Of a stretch of 64,000 nt of DNA, positions 39,186-51,939 are shown piece after piece. A model generated the notes under the pieces. The model searched no databases, had not been told where the DNA came from, and worked only from the letters and a program-made list of their open reading frames with translations. Each line of letters starts with the position of its first letter. The stretch's first letter is position 1. The stretch is from Linepithema humile (Eukaryota; Arthropoda; Insecta; Hymenoptera; Formicidae): NCBI RefSeq assembly GCF_040581485.1, contig NC_090131.1, positions 5,332,001-5,396,000 on the forward strand, given 5' to 3'. The translations under genes and the position numbers were made by a program.

Positions 39186-41230
39186 ACGGAAATGCAAGAA
39201 AATTAAGTATTTTCCGTAGCACAATTTTCACAATTTTTGCGGAGATTTGTAGCGATATACATTAGAATTTTTCATGCTACTGTTACCGTCGAATTTTGGA
39301 ATTGCAAATTGTGTTTATAAAAACCTGAGGCTATTTAAAATTTTTCGTTATTTATCATGTGAATATTGTGCGATTTGGCGGGCAAATGCGGAGCTATTCA
39401 CGCATGTAACACACGCGTATGTAGATCGTGAAAGATATAAATCGTTCCACAAACTCCTTTCCATAAATATTTAAAAGCTGATACGAGTAGTTGTTTACCT
39501 CCCCGACGGAAAGTGTTTCGCGATTCCGCTCGCTTCTTCATTTCGCGATATAAACGCGTCACGTGACACGCTTCGTAAAAAGCCGTCGATTGAACGTAAG
39601 AGGGGGAAAGGGGTAACATATCTGGCAATTAATAATCCCCCGAGGCTTTCTCGCTCACGTCTATTTTGAACGTTGGGAAAATCGGCGCCGTGGTGGAAGT
39701 AAAGAACTAAAAACCACCTCGCAACGAGAAACGGCGATTTTCCAACGATCTCCGGTTTCCCGGCTACCTCGTTTCCCGACAAGCGAAAACTTTTTAGCGA
39801 AATGTTTTTCAAATTCAAAAAACATTTGGACTTCAAATTCTAGGACTTTTTTAAAATTCGAATAGAATTGTTAATAATGCAGGTGGAAACAAATATTATC
39901 TCTTTACATCGGAGCAAAAAATGATGCTTAATGTTATCCGCAATTTCTGTGGTTCAACCCATGCGGTGTCTCCGAAAAATAAATTCGCGGGATTTCGAGA
40001 AATAGAAACGGTTCTGAAGGAGAGAAACCGGATGAGAATCGCATCTACTCTTTCAGATTACGAGCCATTTCTCGGGGGAGATCACGCGATAGTTAACCCA
40101 CTTCTTGTCCGTTCTCGTCCCGCGCGATTGCCCGATTTCTTTTCCTATGTGAACAATCGCGGCGAACGAGGCTGTACATACAGCGGGAGTACACGTGTAG
40201 GTGAGAGAAAGAGAGGGGAAGGAAAATCGAAGTGAAACCGAAGAAATCTTCGTCGCTCGTTCCGCGGTCCAACATTTATCGCGATTTAGTCGCGCTATCT
40301 CGAGCGCGCTCGCTTCTCTTCTCAGTTTTTCGAAATTGGAGTACGATCGGAAGTCGATAATTGCAAGAACAAATGCAGCTTTGCCAGAGTTTTTTTTTTC
40401 CCTTTCACGAGGATCATTAAGAGTTTAAAGCTACTCGCGGAATGTCCATCGCACTAAAATATCTTCCATCTTGGAGATGCTTTTGATTTGTCAGCAATGA
40501 TACGATATCAGAGCGAGAATGAGCTTCATTCATTCGAACAACGTAACGGGAGATGGAAATTGTGAGATATTTTTTCGCTGCTTCCCTTTTATCTGTCGCG
40601 TCGCGTAATTTGCATCGACTCATTTCAACATGTTAATTCGTAGAATCGCAATGCTCTTTTAGCGTGCTCCTTTTGGCGCGGACGGATATAGGAATGCCGT
40701 TGCAGCATACAATGGACATGTCGCTCTTCTTTCCGGCATACATTATTCCGTGTGTCCCGGCGCATAAAGGCGTGTTTCGCGAGCGCGAGCGATGTAGCGA
40801 TATATGAATACCAAATGACATCGCGGGACAACAACAACGGGGACGGCGGCTCTCCGGTAATTCCCCTCCGGTCGCGAGATGACGTTCGTAAAAAAAGTCG
40901 AGCCGCTAAGCTCTCGGAGTTCGACCGGAGGCCAGATGTATCTCGCAGTGGTGGGATCAACGGCTGGACGGACGAAGTATTATATAATCCGGCGTAAGGC
41001 GATCGCGCCGGCGGATCGAGGTTGTCGGGGAACTTGCCGCTTTAATTACGCGTCATTAAAATATTATCGTCGTATCCGCCGTCGCGCGAGTCGCGCAGTT
41101 TCCTCGGTCGTTTATATAGCGGCTGCAAATTAGATTGCGAACGTGTGCGGATGATGCGTCAAATGACACAGTCGGATGACGAGAAATCGATATCGGATTA
41201 CTTTGTTTTCCTCGAGAAAGCTTTACGTCT

Positions 41231-41310
41231 GTAATACATACATGAAAAGTTAATTAAATTAACGGCGCGCGGAGAAAATTGTATTGACTTTTCAACGCTT
41301 TTCCTTTTCT
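41231..41310. repeat. Diverged dispersed repeat, copy c
   Basis: taatacatacatgaaaagttaattaa-type start, then ggagaaaatt and tgactttt, in the same order and spacing as 42639-42700. Confidence 0.35.
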
Positions 41311-41316
41311 TTAAAG

Positions 41317-41338
41317 TTTTTTTTTTTTTTTTTTTTTT
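41317..41338. repeat. T22 homopolymer
   Basis: Uninterrupted T-run directly after diverged repeat copy c (41231-41310), so it might be that element's tail. Confidence 0.9.
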
Positions 41339-41845
41339 AATTTCTATCTTATTCAATAAATATAACATGGTTCTCCACTGTAGCGAAATGATGTGTAAAG
41401 CGTTTGAGTTGGAAATCGCGTTGACTAACGATTAAAATAGGTAGCGCGCGAAATAAACACTGGGACAACCTGACGTTTTTCTCGCGCTTTAACGTGAATT
41501 TATTTCAGCTTTTAACAGCAATCGAACGGTTTTTCTCGGCTCGTGAGCGCGGCGGCCGTTATTGTTCCGCGCGCAAGAAGCGTGAGCGTTTTATCCGAAA
41601 ACGTTAAACGCGATCCGCGGAGATTACTATCGTTAATTATTTCATTTAATTAGTGTAACAACCGCATCCGCGCCGACTTCATTAACCCCGTTCGTTACCT
41701 TGTTTGTTCGAATAGACCGCATTAATGCATTATTTGCGCTTCCGCGAAGAGCTCTATTAATTATATCGAAATTCTGAGACCGCGGAACTTCGCGGTGGTA
41801 TTATTCACCCCTTTCAGTTTTTTCCGCCATCTTTTCGTCACAACT

Positions 41846-41881
41846 TCGCCTTTGTGCGCGTAAAACTTCGCACAAAGGCGA
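41846..41881. repeat. Perfect 13-bp inverted repeat with 10-nt loop
   Basis: tcgcctttgtgcg (41846-41858) is followed by a 10-nt loop and its exact reverse complement (41869-41881). A third partial copy, gcgcacaaaggc, lies at 41929-41940 in the right-arm orientation. On either strand the RNA would form a stable hairpin. Confidence 0.7.
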
Positions 41882-42610
41882 CATTTGCTCGTTTTCCTGC
41901 CGCGCGAGAGTTTTTGTTTGCGCGCGCGGCGCACAAAGGCAATGCGATTCGCCCAAATTCTCAATAACAAGCGCTATCGCGTCTCGCGTTATCAGCGCGA
42001 AATATTCCGCGTGACTAACGAGCCGAACTATTATGAGCCGAGTGGAGAAACTTTTGGAGCTCCGGGATACGGTGATTATGCTTCAAGTACTTCAACTTGA
42101 GTCTCGACGAGGTACGCTTACAATCACGCGTAATCATGTAATCTCATTATCGCGGAAACCCAGTCTCTGCGTACTGCTGCGAAAAATCACAGGGTGGGTT
42201 TATATTCCTTAACTCAGCTTTAACTTAACCGTCTTATTGTTCTCTAAATGAACATCTGCGTTAAAAGAGAGACGCAGATTAGAGATTTTAGTTAATTAGA
42301 GCGCATTCAAGAAACAGCCCTGCTGTTCCGTTACGGCAGTTTTCGTATCATCGTAAATGTATTTATGCTCTTATTTCCAGTCTGGAATAATATTTTATTA
42401 TATATTTAATTATGAGACTTTACTGCTAAAATATCTTACAAATAACATTCTCTAATAAAATTTTTACCGAGAAAATATTTATTATACACATTTTAGTCGA
42501 AAAAATTCGTATCACGTATACGTAATCGTTAGTAGCAAAATAAACAACGTTGAATACCGCTTCTATGCAAACAGGAGTAAAGAGCCGCAAGCCGCTTTTA
42601 AAGAGGTTTT

Positions 42611-42720
42611 AGCGTTTGATCAAATAAAAGATAAATCCATAATACATATATGACAAGCTAATTAAGCTAACAAAATGCAGAGAAAATTTCCCTGACTTTT
42701 ACCATATTTCTTTTAGATAT
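42611..42720. repeat. Diverged dispersed repeat, copy b
   Basis: Links copies a and c: its first part (agcgtttga...aaaagataaat) matches 18891-18920 and its second part (taatacatatatgacaag..., cagagaaaatt, tgactttt) matches 41231-41300. No terminal repeat was found, so the element type is unknown. Confidence 0.35.
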
Positions 42721-42754
42721 TTGACTCTAAATATGTAGAATTTTTTTAAATATA

Positions 42755-42797
42755 AGTACAATATATAAGCAGATAAGTACAATATATAAGCATAATA
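42755..42797. repeat. Two-copy tandem of about 22 bp
   Basis: ataagtacaatatataagca occurs twice in a row, separated by two or three bases, within AT-rich intron DNA. Confidence 0.6.
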
Positions 42798-45700
42798 TGT
42801 TGCAAATAACTTTTAGTTTGTCAAACAAGAATTAAAAAATCTCTCTTAATTATAAAATAAACATTCAGATATATTTTAGCGAAATTTTGCATAAATTTAT
42901 GGATTTTTATCGCGAATTTGAGAGAAACTTAGATTTTTCGATAAATTCGAATAAAAATATTTACTGAATCGGATGTTGCGTATAAATGGCGCATGATACC
43001 GCATATATTTTAATTTTTACTTCAATATTATTGTTATGCAAAATTATACTATATAATGGCGCACATTTGTTTACACTACTATATGCTATATGTATGCTGC
43101 GCTACTACTCTCAAATAGCGCATTGTTGCTGAATTTAATATGCATTGTAAAGCAATATATCCCTGGCATGTTAACTCTTTCGCTGTTACTGTATGCGTAT
43201 CGATAAACATCAGTATCGTGATTGTCCGTACGTGTATACAGACGATAATGTATGGCGATATTTCAGTTTGATGAATCTAAATATTATAGTTCTTTTTAAC
43301 ATATTAAATTTTTTTTTATACTATAATAAGAGGTACAAAGAATTTTTTGAAAGGATTTAATTCCTTAATTGTTCCTTTACTTTTTGACTTTGTAGTATTT
43401 CAGAATGTAACAGCGAGAGAGCTAGAAAAATGTAATAATTTAAAGAAGTTAATACATACAGTTTTCACTTAGTTTACATTTAATTCATTGCTTTCAAAGA
43501 TAATAGTAAATATTTCACGTTTATATTTGTTTTTAACTTTTAAATCAAGTAAATAACTTTTATTTTATTTTTTTTAATATTTAATAAATTATGGAATAAA
43601 AAATGTGTGCGGATGTGTAATGTAATTAATGGTGTTTCCCAATATTATTTTATAAACAACTTTGATAATAATTCACTCAAGACGCAACGTTAAAATCTGT
43701 TTAATAATTTTTTGTGTGCAACACATTGCGGCTTTTGCATTCGAGATCATTTTCGTATTTTGCCTGCTTTCGGAGAATTGCGGCAGTGATAAGCGGATGA
43801 ACTCTCGCTGAATGAATTTATCTTTGATCTTACAGCGTGTTTTTTCAAAGATTATTATAAATTACGGATTACGCGAGCTGCGCGGATAAAGTGGCAAATA
43901 TGATTCAACACGCGTCATCGCGCAGGAGATGTGAGAGGGAACGCCGTGATTGAAAGGGATCTGCACGTGGAAACCGCGAAAAGGATACCGTTGAGATGCG
44001 CTCCGTGTGATACACGACACAATGCGTGTTTCGAGATATCGAGCGATGCACAGATGAGCGAGCGGGCGAGTGAGCAAGCGAGCGAATGCGCAATGGCGAC
44101 AGAGTGGCGTGAAGAGCGAGAATCGCATTACGAATGTTTTGCTAACGGCGGAAGGTTGAAAAGGGACGGCGAAGGGCGATTTTTCGCTCGTAATCCACGG
44201 ACGATGCATAATGTCTGTCAGGGGCAAAGGAAACATTCCATTAAGGAAATGAGCCGAGCGCCATGTTAAATTACGTTTGTTTCGTGCCGCGGTACAACGC
44301 CTTCATCCTTGAATCCACTTCTTTCCTCTTCTCTCCGTCGCTTCTTGCCTCATCCTCCACGTGTGCGCCATTGCGGCGACCGCAGTTTGGCATGAAACCA
44401 TATTTTTAATTAATGTTTCTTTTAAATGAACCGGCACGATCAAAGAATTGTTTTGTATCTCGAGAGAGATATAAAGAATGGCGATTTGCTATTTGATCTC
44501 GATGCAAAAAATTAATTGGATTAATTTTATTAACAATGAATGATGTCATACTTACGCATATACGTAGACATCAGCAACAAGATATAATTAAATGTTTATT
44601 CGAAAAATCTTAACCGAAATTTATTTATTTTGATATATAAAATTAAATGCAGAGACTCGACGGTGTAATCACTGCATTACATCACGTTTCGTATAAATTA
44701 AAGTTTTGTAATTACGAAATGTAAGATTACGGGATAAAGTACGACAAGAATGGAATCGACGACGGTGAGAATAAAGCGCTATTGTGAATCATTATAGACA
44801 CTGCAAACACGATAGAAGATGTAAGACACGCTCGTTTCACTTAATGCAACTGTTGTTATCATCATGCCCTAATTGCTCGTTATATCATAATAAACGCCCA
44901 ATGCGCGTTTGCATGTGTACACGCGGAAGCGGGTCGCGAACTAATGCGACCTATTCAGCGTAATTACGCTACCTGTTACATGTCACTCGTAGTTGACATC
45001 AAGATCACGTTGTGCTACGAACTTCGGTTCGGCTAATCGTGAAAGTGAAGTCCGGTTTGTTATCAGATGCGTCAATAATACTGCAAAAACTTACATTTAG
45101 AAATGCAACGGAAAATTGATAAGTTTTTTATTTATTTAAAAACTATTAATTAAAATAATATATTTATTACAAAAAGTACTAATCATTACGCAACGAGATT
45201 TATCTGCAAATTTTAATAAAATTATTTTACATAAATTATATTAAAAAATTTGACGGATTTTATAATTGAATGTTAGCTTTGGTATTTAAATATGTAAAAT
45301 TATATTTATTATTTTTCTGAGCAAAAATAATTTCTTTAAAAAGTATTGTTTTTAATTTATTATTTGCTCGAGCGCCGTTTTAAAATTGGACGCAAGATAT
45401 TATTTTCAATAAAAATGCTTTGAAAATTTTTGTTTTTGTGGCTACAAGTAATGATATAGACAAATTAAAAAATTAAGACTTTAATCTTTTAGTTAATTTT
45501 ATTGCGTTTGTTTATGATATAAAAAATTTGCGATCAAACATTTTTTTTTTGTAATTTATGCTCGGCGCTACACACATTACTGTTCATTAAATATTCCATG
45601 AATATTGGCTGCATTTACAAGATGCATTTCATCACATGTTTGTCACGTTGACATACCGATACTGTACGCATTATTTATCTTGACTAAATATTTAGCGAAT

Positions 45701-46869
45701 AAACGCATCACCTAGAGCCGGCTTGAAACTTTGTTCAATATTTTCATGTCGTTTGTGCAACAATGTCGAATTATTTGACGCAAATATCACACGTGAAAAA
45801 TTAAAAAAATTTCGATAAAATCTACGAGAAAGTTTCGAATCACGACGAATCACGACGATATCGCAAAATTATATCAGGGATTGTGATATCATGTTATGAA
45901 AAATAGAATTAATCGGTATTCAAAACTAAAAAGTACAGTAATTCGCGCAAAAAAAAAGTAAGTGAAACAAACAAAATCTCAATTTTCGTCTCCAAATATT
46001 TTATCAGCACTGATTGCAGCTCGAGGCGAAGACGAGAACGTGTGCAACGGCAAGACGTTCCGCTGTGCGAAATGCCTCCTTCCGCTTTCGAACCATTCAT
46101 ATTCATGAAAGTCATTAAGCGCGATTTCCGAAGGCAGCTTGACGGGTACGAGATCACGCGGACGGACTTTCCTCGGCGAGATTAGATCAACGGAACAAAT
46201 ATTTGAGGGCTCTCGTTGCGGCGTCTGTCTTTGCGTGCTTTTCTCCGACTTCGATATCCACTCCGCTCGAGAACTCGTTCGTCAGCGGAGCCGAACTTCG
46301 TCGTCTAAGTTTTCGAGCTTTTACATCGATTCCAGGGGAGTGGCTCGTGTCGGTGCCGGGCGAGAATAAATCTTGGCCGCGTTTGTAAATGCTTTATGAC
46401 TCGAGAGTGACTTTGTCTGTATCTGCGTCCAATTTGTGAATAAATTATCGATGATGATAAAACTGAAAAAATATATAGGATAGGTAATTACATATAACAG
46501 CTTTATTATTTTTCGAGTTTAATATTGATTTGAAACGATATTTAGTGAAATACATTGTAATATTATTACATCACCTCTTGTCTTTTTGTATTTTTATCTT
46601 AAAAAACAATAGTCAGATGAACCTAAAATGCATAAAGCTTTTGTATATAATCTTTATCAATGTCAATCTTTTAAGGAGCTTTTGTTTTTATTTAACATTT
46701 TCTATATTAATGCAGTATTTAATGTAATTTTGATATTATGTTTTATATATATTTTATTTATAAGTTAATATCGTATTTCCTGCAGTAAGGTAACTGCGAG
46801 TGAACCCAGATCGTCGAGCGAAGCAAACTGGTTTAAATATTTTATAATTCATTAAAAAACAAGACAAGC

Positions 46870-46933
46870 GCGGACGAATCGAGTGGATTTTTAAAATATT
46901 ATAAAATGTTTAAAAACGATCCGCTTCGTCCGC
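46870..46933. repeat. Imperfect inverted repeat, about 27-nt arms
   Basis: gcggacgaa...gtggatttttaaaata on the left pairs with tgtttaaaaacgatccgcttcgtccgc on the right across a short AT-rich loop. The outer nine bases (gcggacgaa/ttcgtccgc) are perfect. No target duplication was identified. Confidence 0.5.
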
Positions 46934-47753
46934 CCCGATCCAATTCATCTTTACATAAAATATTTCACGGAAATAAAGTATTACTATATAATGATAATAT
47001 TCTGAGGTTGAAAAAGCACAAGTTCATTAAATTTATCACATATAATTAATCTGAATTATTGCCTTTTTATATTTTATAAATGTAAAAACGAGATAACATG
47101 TGACAAATGAGATTAATGTGATAATATCTGCCACAACCGTTTTAACAACGCTGAATACCGGATTTCGGAGTTTAGTGGTTTAGTAGCAAACAATAGACAG
47201 TTCGAAATCCGCGGTGAGCAGAATGTTGTCAGCCTGGGTAGTCTAATTAACGCAATCTACAGACGATCCTAGTATACCTTGCTCAGCGCTGTCATAATAC
47301 GTAAACTCGTACTAGAGTTGTCGCCCTCGAGACTCGATCGCGTTCGATACACATATTGACGCTGTCAAATCGCTATCAAATTAAGCCGATTCTGCGTTCA
47401 GAGACCGAAGATATATTTTTTAAACATCAAAGAACATAATTGAAATGGTAATATAAGTCTATTAAGGCTACTCTCTCTTTGACTGTATTTTCGGAATTAA
47501 AATTAAACCGAATAAAGTCTCAATAGCGAATCACTAAAAATCACATAAACGTCATGTGTAACGGAACGCACTAATTGAACCTCCGAATGGGAGATCGCTT
47601 AAAGTGTAATGTGACCAACCAGCCCTTTGCGAATGAAGCGACAACGGTTCATACAATTACACTCGATGATGTGCTTGCGCGCGGTCACGCTGACCCATGT
47701 CCTGCCAGTTAATTCCTTGAGCTAATTTGATCCATGTTGACTTGCTGTTTCAG

Positions 47754-47893
47754 TTGGACAGGTTCAAAGAGCCGCCGGCATTTGGCCCGATGTGCGATCT
47801 CCTTTGGTCGGATCCTCTCGAGGACTTCGGTAATGAGAAGAACGCGGAGCACTTCTCTCACAATAGCGTCAGGGGTTGTTCATACTTTTACAG
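47754..47893 (+). CDS. CanA: Calcineurin A exon: LDRFKEPP to VRGCSYFY
   Basis: The exon is 140 nt (46 codons plus two bases), equivalent to human 215-260, with acceptor tgctgtttcag and donor gtgagt. LDRFKEPPAFGPMCDLLWSDP is the PP2B form of the conserved PPP segment, split here in text only by length; its DLLWSDP core borders the active site. VRGCSYFY includes R254, which contacts the substrate phosphate in PPP enzymes. The tail NEKNAEHFSHNS differs from human in a surface loop. Confidence 0.97.
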
Positions 47894-50800
47894 GTGAGTG
47901 TGACGTACTTTGACATTTTATAATACGAACCTTATGTGTTTTAATTTAGAATCAGTTTAGTCGAGCACTATTCGATTTTTTATGTTTATTCTCGCGTAGA
48001 TTTCTTTTGTCGATTACACAATATGTTGAAATATTTATAACGTTTTATTCATACGCGATTAAAAAACAATACTTGGCGCAAAGAGAAGAAAGTAATAAAA
48101 TATTTCTCAAATAATTTCAAATAAGTATAATTTATATAATAAAATTTTTTATGATGAAAGAAGAACATGCTGGTCTTCTAGATTAATATTACAGATTAAG
48201 GATTAAAATTCAATTAATTTTGCAAGAGTCTAAGGATTGTGAGTGTCTTTTATTAAGCTTAATTTTGCGGGTTGATTTTCTTTCTTGCGAAAATATTGAG
48301 AGAAACCATTATTTATAGCAATTTTCTAATTTTTATTATTATATATTTTTGTAACAAAGTCTTCAATTAAAATTCTATCAAAGTAAAATTTATTTGAAAT
48401 TATCTGAAGAATGTATTATTTTCTTCCCTTTAATTTACTTTTTATTTTTGCGTATAATTGAAAAATTATGAATATTTTAACATTTTTATGAAGGAAAAAT
48501 TGATTCAATATCGACTAAAAATTCCGTACCTTAAAAGAAGGAAATTTAACTCTATACATTTTTTCATGTATCAGTTATATAATTTGAAGCAAAAAATTTC
48601 AACACAAAACTGTATAAATTAGATTTACAATATTTTGAGGCGCGTATTGAAAGTGTTAGAAAACGATTTTAGTCGGAATTGTATAAAAATGCAGTTACAG
48701 TTATTTCTTATTGGTTTTATCGATATATTAATGAAACACGCCGATATTTATAGCGCCGGTCATCGGTTATTACAGCACGTTAATGTAATAATAAAGGTTG
48801 TATTAGTAGAGAAGAAAAAGAGAAATACGCGAGAACGCACACCGTCACACTGCTACCCGGCGGTGTCAGATTTCTTTTTGCTCTTTGTCGTGGAAATGCG
48901 ATATGCTTGTGCGATATATTTCGCGGTTGTCGTCGTCGGTCGTCGCTTTTCGTTTTTCCCTTCCAGCCACCGGTAGCTCCTTCCAACGCGGGTAATTATC
49001 TCGCCGTTTGTCTCGGGCGAGCAGGGCAATCGGAAGTCGTGCTGGGCGCGGCCCTCTCTCGCGCGTGATCACACAGCGTGAAACGAGGTAACTTTGGACC
49101 CTCTGTTTCTCGGCGACTTCGGAGAGTTGCTTTCCTCCACCGGATCTTTCTACATATGTCACGTTCGGTCCCTTGTCGCGTCGCGGCCTTCTTCGTCGGT
49201 GTTCGTGGAATACGTCCGCGGTTTGTCCTGCGCGAGGATTAATAACGGACCGCGTTTGCACGACAGCGTCAGCAAACCGCAGACACGACAGCTCCTCTCG
49301 CTTGATCCCGCTAATTATACGAACGGCCGTGCTAATGAGCACTGAGATTCGTTAAGTGTCAGCCGTCTCGCGTGCTCGTTCGTAACGCTTCCCGCTCGAC
49401 TTGCGCTTGTGCGCGCGTGTCTACGAGAGACGGGATGTAATAAATGGAATTCCGCAGAGAGAGACATTTTAATCTTCCGCGGTCCAAGACAATTTCCAAC
49501 AATGGATCGATGTGAAACGTTTGTATTAAATATTTTTATTCTGGTACCGTTGTGCGCGATGTGGTAGAATATACACCGCGCTTCGGTATTTCTCGAGCAG
49601 CTGCCACGGGAATTAAAGCTATAGCTGTAACGATCAAGTTGTTCATTGATACATACGTAACGTGGAAGTGCGATCGCGATCGCGATAAGATAATAACGCC
49701 GTTATGAAGATATTCAACGCTGGTCTATTAACTCCTCATTTTCGATTCCCGCATTATCGTGTTTCGGTCGGAGGATAGCGAGTGTGCATTAAGTTTCACG
49801 CGAACATAAATCACACCGCGTGTCTCGGGCGGTATGCAAGTAGTCGGGCAGTAATCGCCGGCCGGGGTCCGTCCGACTACACTCCGGCTCGTACTACTTA
49901 CCGCCGCACGTCCGTCTCGCGAAGAAGCTCCTGATTACTTTCTAATGATACGAAGTGGCTATACATTTTTGATGAAGAAAACCGAACGTCTCCCGTGGCG
50001 CCGTAACAACGCCCGCGCGGAATAAATCATCTTATCGTTATACCGACGCGTGCGTATCGATGTTGAGATTCATCGGTCCGGGGATCGATACGCGGTCACG
50101 CCTGCGAGCGGCTCGGTGCGGTTTTCGAGAGATTTCATCTCGTCATTAATCTCTGTCGGCGCTATGAACGGATCTTAATGGCTGCTAACGACCTTGCCAC
50201 GACGTGGCGCAAACATTTCTCACGATCTTTGGCCGGGTCAGTTATGGTAGTGCGAAAAGGGCCCCGTTGATATCTTCTGCGGGCTTAATTTGTTTACGTA
50301 AACCCGCACATTCGTGACGTCTGTCGTTCAGTGTCCACTTGACAGCGAGGAATCATTAGTAAAAGCTACGCGTCGTACGAAAGACTCGGATACTCTTGCA
50401 TTAATGGAAAACTTTGCAATTTAAAGACGAAGTCCGAGCATTCTTGGGAAATAAATTAACAGCGGAACTTAAATGTTTAACGTTCTAACAATTGTGCAAA
50501 TTCTTAGAATTACATTAAGCAAGATTCTGGTCGTTGTACATTCTCGACAAGTTAAGATTGATTATTTGGCGCCCGAGCAATTATTCAACGCGAGTGCCAA
50601 AAGAGCACGCATCGTGTTATAGTGCGGACTTTTAAATCTTAAGATTTTTCTCTCTGCAGTCAGAAGCTACTTTGCATGTGCTTTATTTATTTCACATAAA
50701 TTTATGAAAATAACTATTGTTTTCTACATTAAAATCTTCTAAGTTGAATCTCTTGTGTCGTGTAAATTTCCTTATTAATTTTAGTTAACACTTGTTAAGC

Positions 50801-50927
50801 AAACATAGCGATATAGGCAATCGTCTACGTGTGCTCGGAAAACTTTCCAGGAGTAATTATTCTATAGTAATTATCGTTAATCAAGCCATCCAATTTCAAG
50901 CGACCGATCGATAATGTGTGCTTACAG
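47894..50927 (+). other. Calcineurin A intron, 3.0 kb, phase 2
   Basis: The intron splits the Ser261 codon (ag|t). The first 750 nt are AT-rich and the middle (48850-50300) is CpG-rich. The only internal structure noted is a 14-bp perfect palindrome (atcgcgatcgcgat) at 49673-49686. No gene is seen. Confidence 0.9.
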
Positions 50928-51099
50928 TTATGCGGCGTGCTGCGATTTTCTTCAGAACAACAATTTGCTCAGCATCATAAGAGCGCACGAGGCTCAAGAC
51001 GCCGGATATCGTATGTACCGAAAATCTCAGACGACGGGCTTCCCATCGCTTATCACAATTTTCAGCGCGCCCAATTATCTCGACGTGTACAACAACAAG
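50928..51099 (+). CDS. CanA: Calcineurin A exon: catalytic His281 and SAPNYLDVYNNK
   Basis: The exon is 172 nt (one base completing Ser261 plus 57 codons), equivalent to human 262-318, with acceptor gtgcttacag and donor gtaaag. YAACCDFLQNNN is the insect-like form of the vertebrate YPAVCEFLQHNN. RAHEAQDAGYRMY includes H281, the last metal ligand, and FSAPNYLDVYNNK includes the SAPNY motif lining the catalytic groove. It is separated from the next exon by only 159 nt, so the 3' half of the known gene is far more compact than the 5' half. Confidence 0.97.
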
Positions 51100-51258
51100 G
51101 TAAAGTTTTTTATATTCTCGTGTATTATAATGTTATCGCCGCTATGGTTACTTTGATTATTAACTTAACTGTCGCATTTATGTTCAACTCGGAACATTTT
51201 ACGTTACGCGGTTTATCGGTGTGCGATCGTAAAGTTTCGATGCTTGTTATGCCCGTAG
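51100..51258 (+). other. Calcineurin A short intron, 159 nt, phase 0
   Basis: Donor is gtaaag and acceptor cccgtag. The upstream frame would close after about 20 codons if the intron were retained. Confidence 0.95.
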
Positions 51259-51767
<509 letters not shown>

Positions 51768-51848
51768 TCACGGAAATGTTGGTGAACGTGCTGAACATTT
51801 GCTCGGACGACGAGCTGATGAGCGACGGTGATGACGCGCTCGAGGAAG
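51768..51848 (+). CDS. CanA: Calcineurin A exon: CnB-binding helix to acidic linker
   Basis: The exon is 81 nt: two bases completing Val361, 26 codons, then one base (phase 1 out). It is equivalent to human about 361-387. TEMLVNVLNICSDDEL is the distal CnB-binding helix, followed by an acidic linker (MSDGDDALEE) that varies between species. Acceptor is tgctttcag and donor gtaatg, which is weaker than the other donors. In the family this linker leads to RKEVIRNKIRAIGK and the calmodulin-binding region; those residues are not found in any frame downstream in the window. Confidence 0.95.
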
Positions 51849-51909
51849 GTAATGTCCACCATTCAGTTCACATTCCCCACCTTAATCCATATACACTATT
51901 ATTTTGCAG
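51849..51909 (+). other. Candidate 61-nt intron, phase 1; also open as a retained reading frame
   Basis: gtaatg...ttttgcag would be a very short intron, near the lower limit for insects. If it is retained, the exon-7 frame reads through G-N-V-H-H-S-V to a stop at 52094-52096, adding 82 residues. Both the spliced and the unspliced frames are therefore open for at least 50 codons. Confidence 0.5.
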
Positions 51910-51939
51910 ACGTTTCGAACAAAATCGGCACTCAGACTG
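51910..51939 (+). CDS. CanA: Candidate 30-nt calcineurin A microexon (DVSNKIGTQT)
   Basis: After a 61-nt intron with a plausible acceptor (cactattattttgcag), the phase-1 frame reads D-V-S-N-K-I-G-T-Q-T. The exon would be exactly 30 nt, phase 1 in and phase 1 out, so it could be included or skipped without changing the frame. It sits in the linker between the CnB helix and the calmodulin-binding region, where isoforms commonly differ. The only in-register donor, actg|gtcgct, is poor at +3 to +5. Alternative: the open frame continues past the donor to a stop at 52062-52064. I cannot tell the two apart without transcripts. Confidence 0.45.

Larger units (their letters stand above)
35180..47753 (+). 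other. Calcineurin A intron, 12.6 kb, phase 0
   Basis: This is the longest complete intron in the window. It carries a MITE-like element (37142-37521), four long T-runs (36706-36728, 38174-38197, 39143-39185, 41317-41338), a perfect hairpin (41846-41881), diverged repeat copies (41231-41310, 42611-42720) and an imperfect inverted repeat (46870-46933). AT-rich blocks occupy 42360-43700 and 44400-45900. No nested gene is recognisable. Confidence 0.9.
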
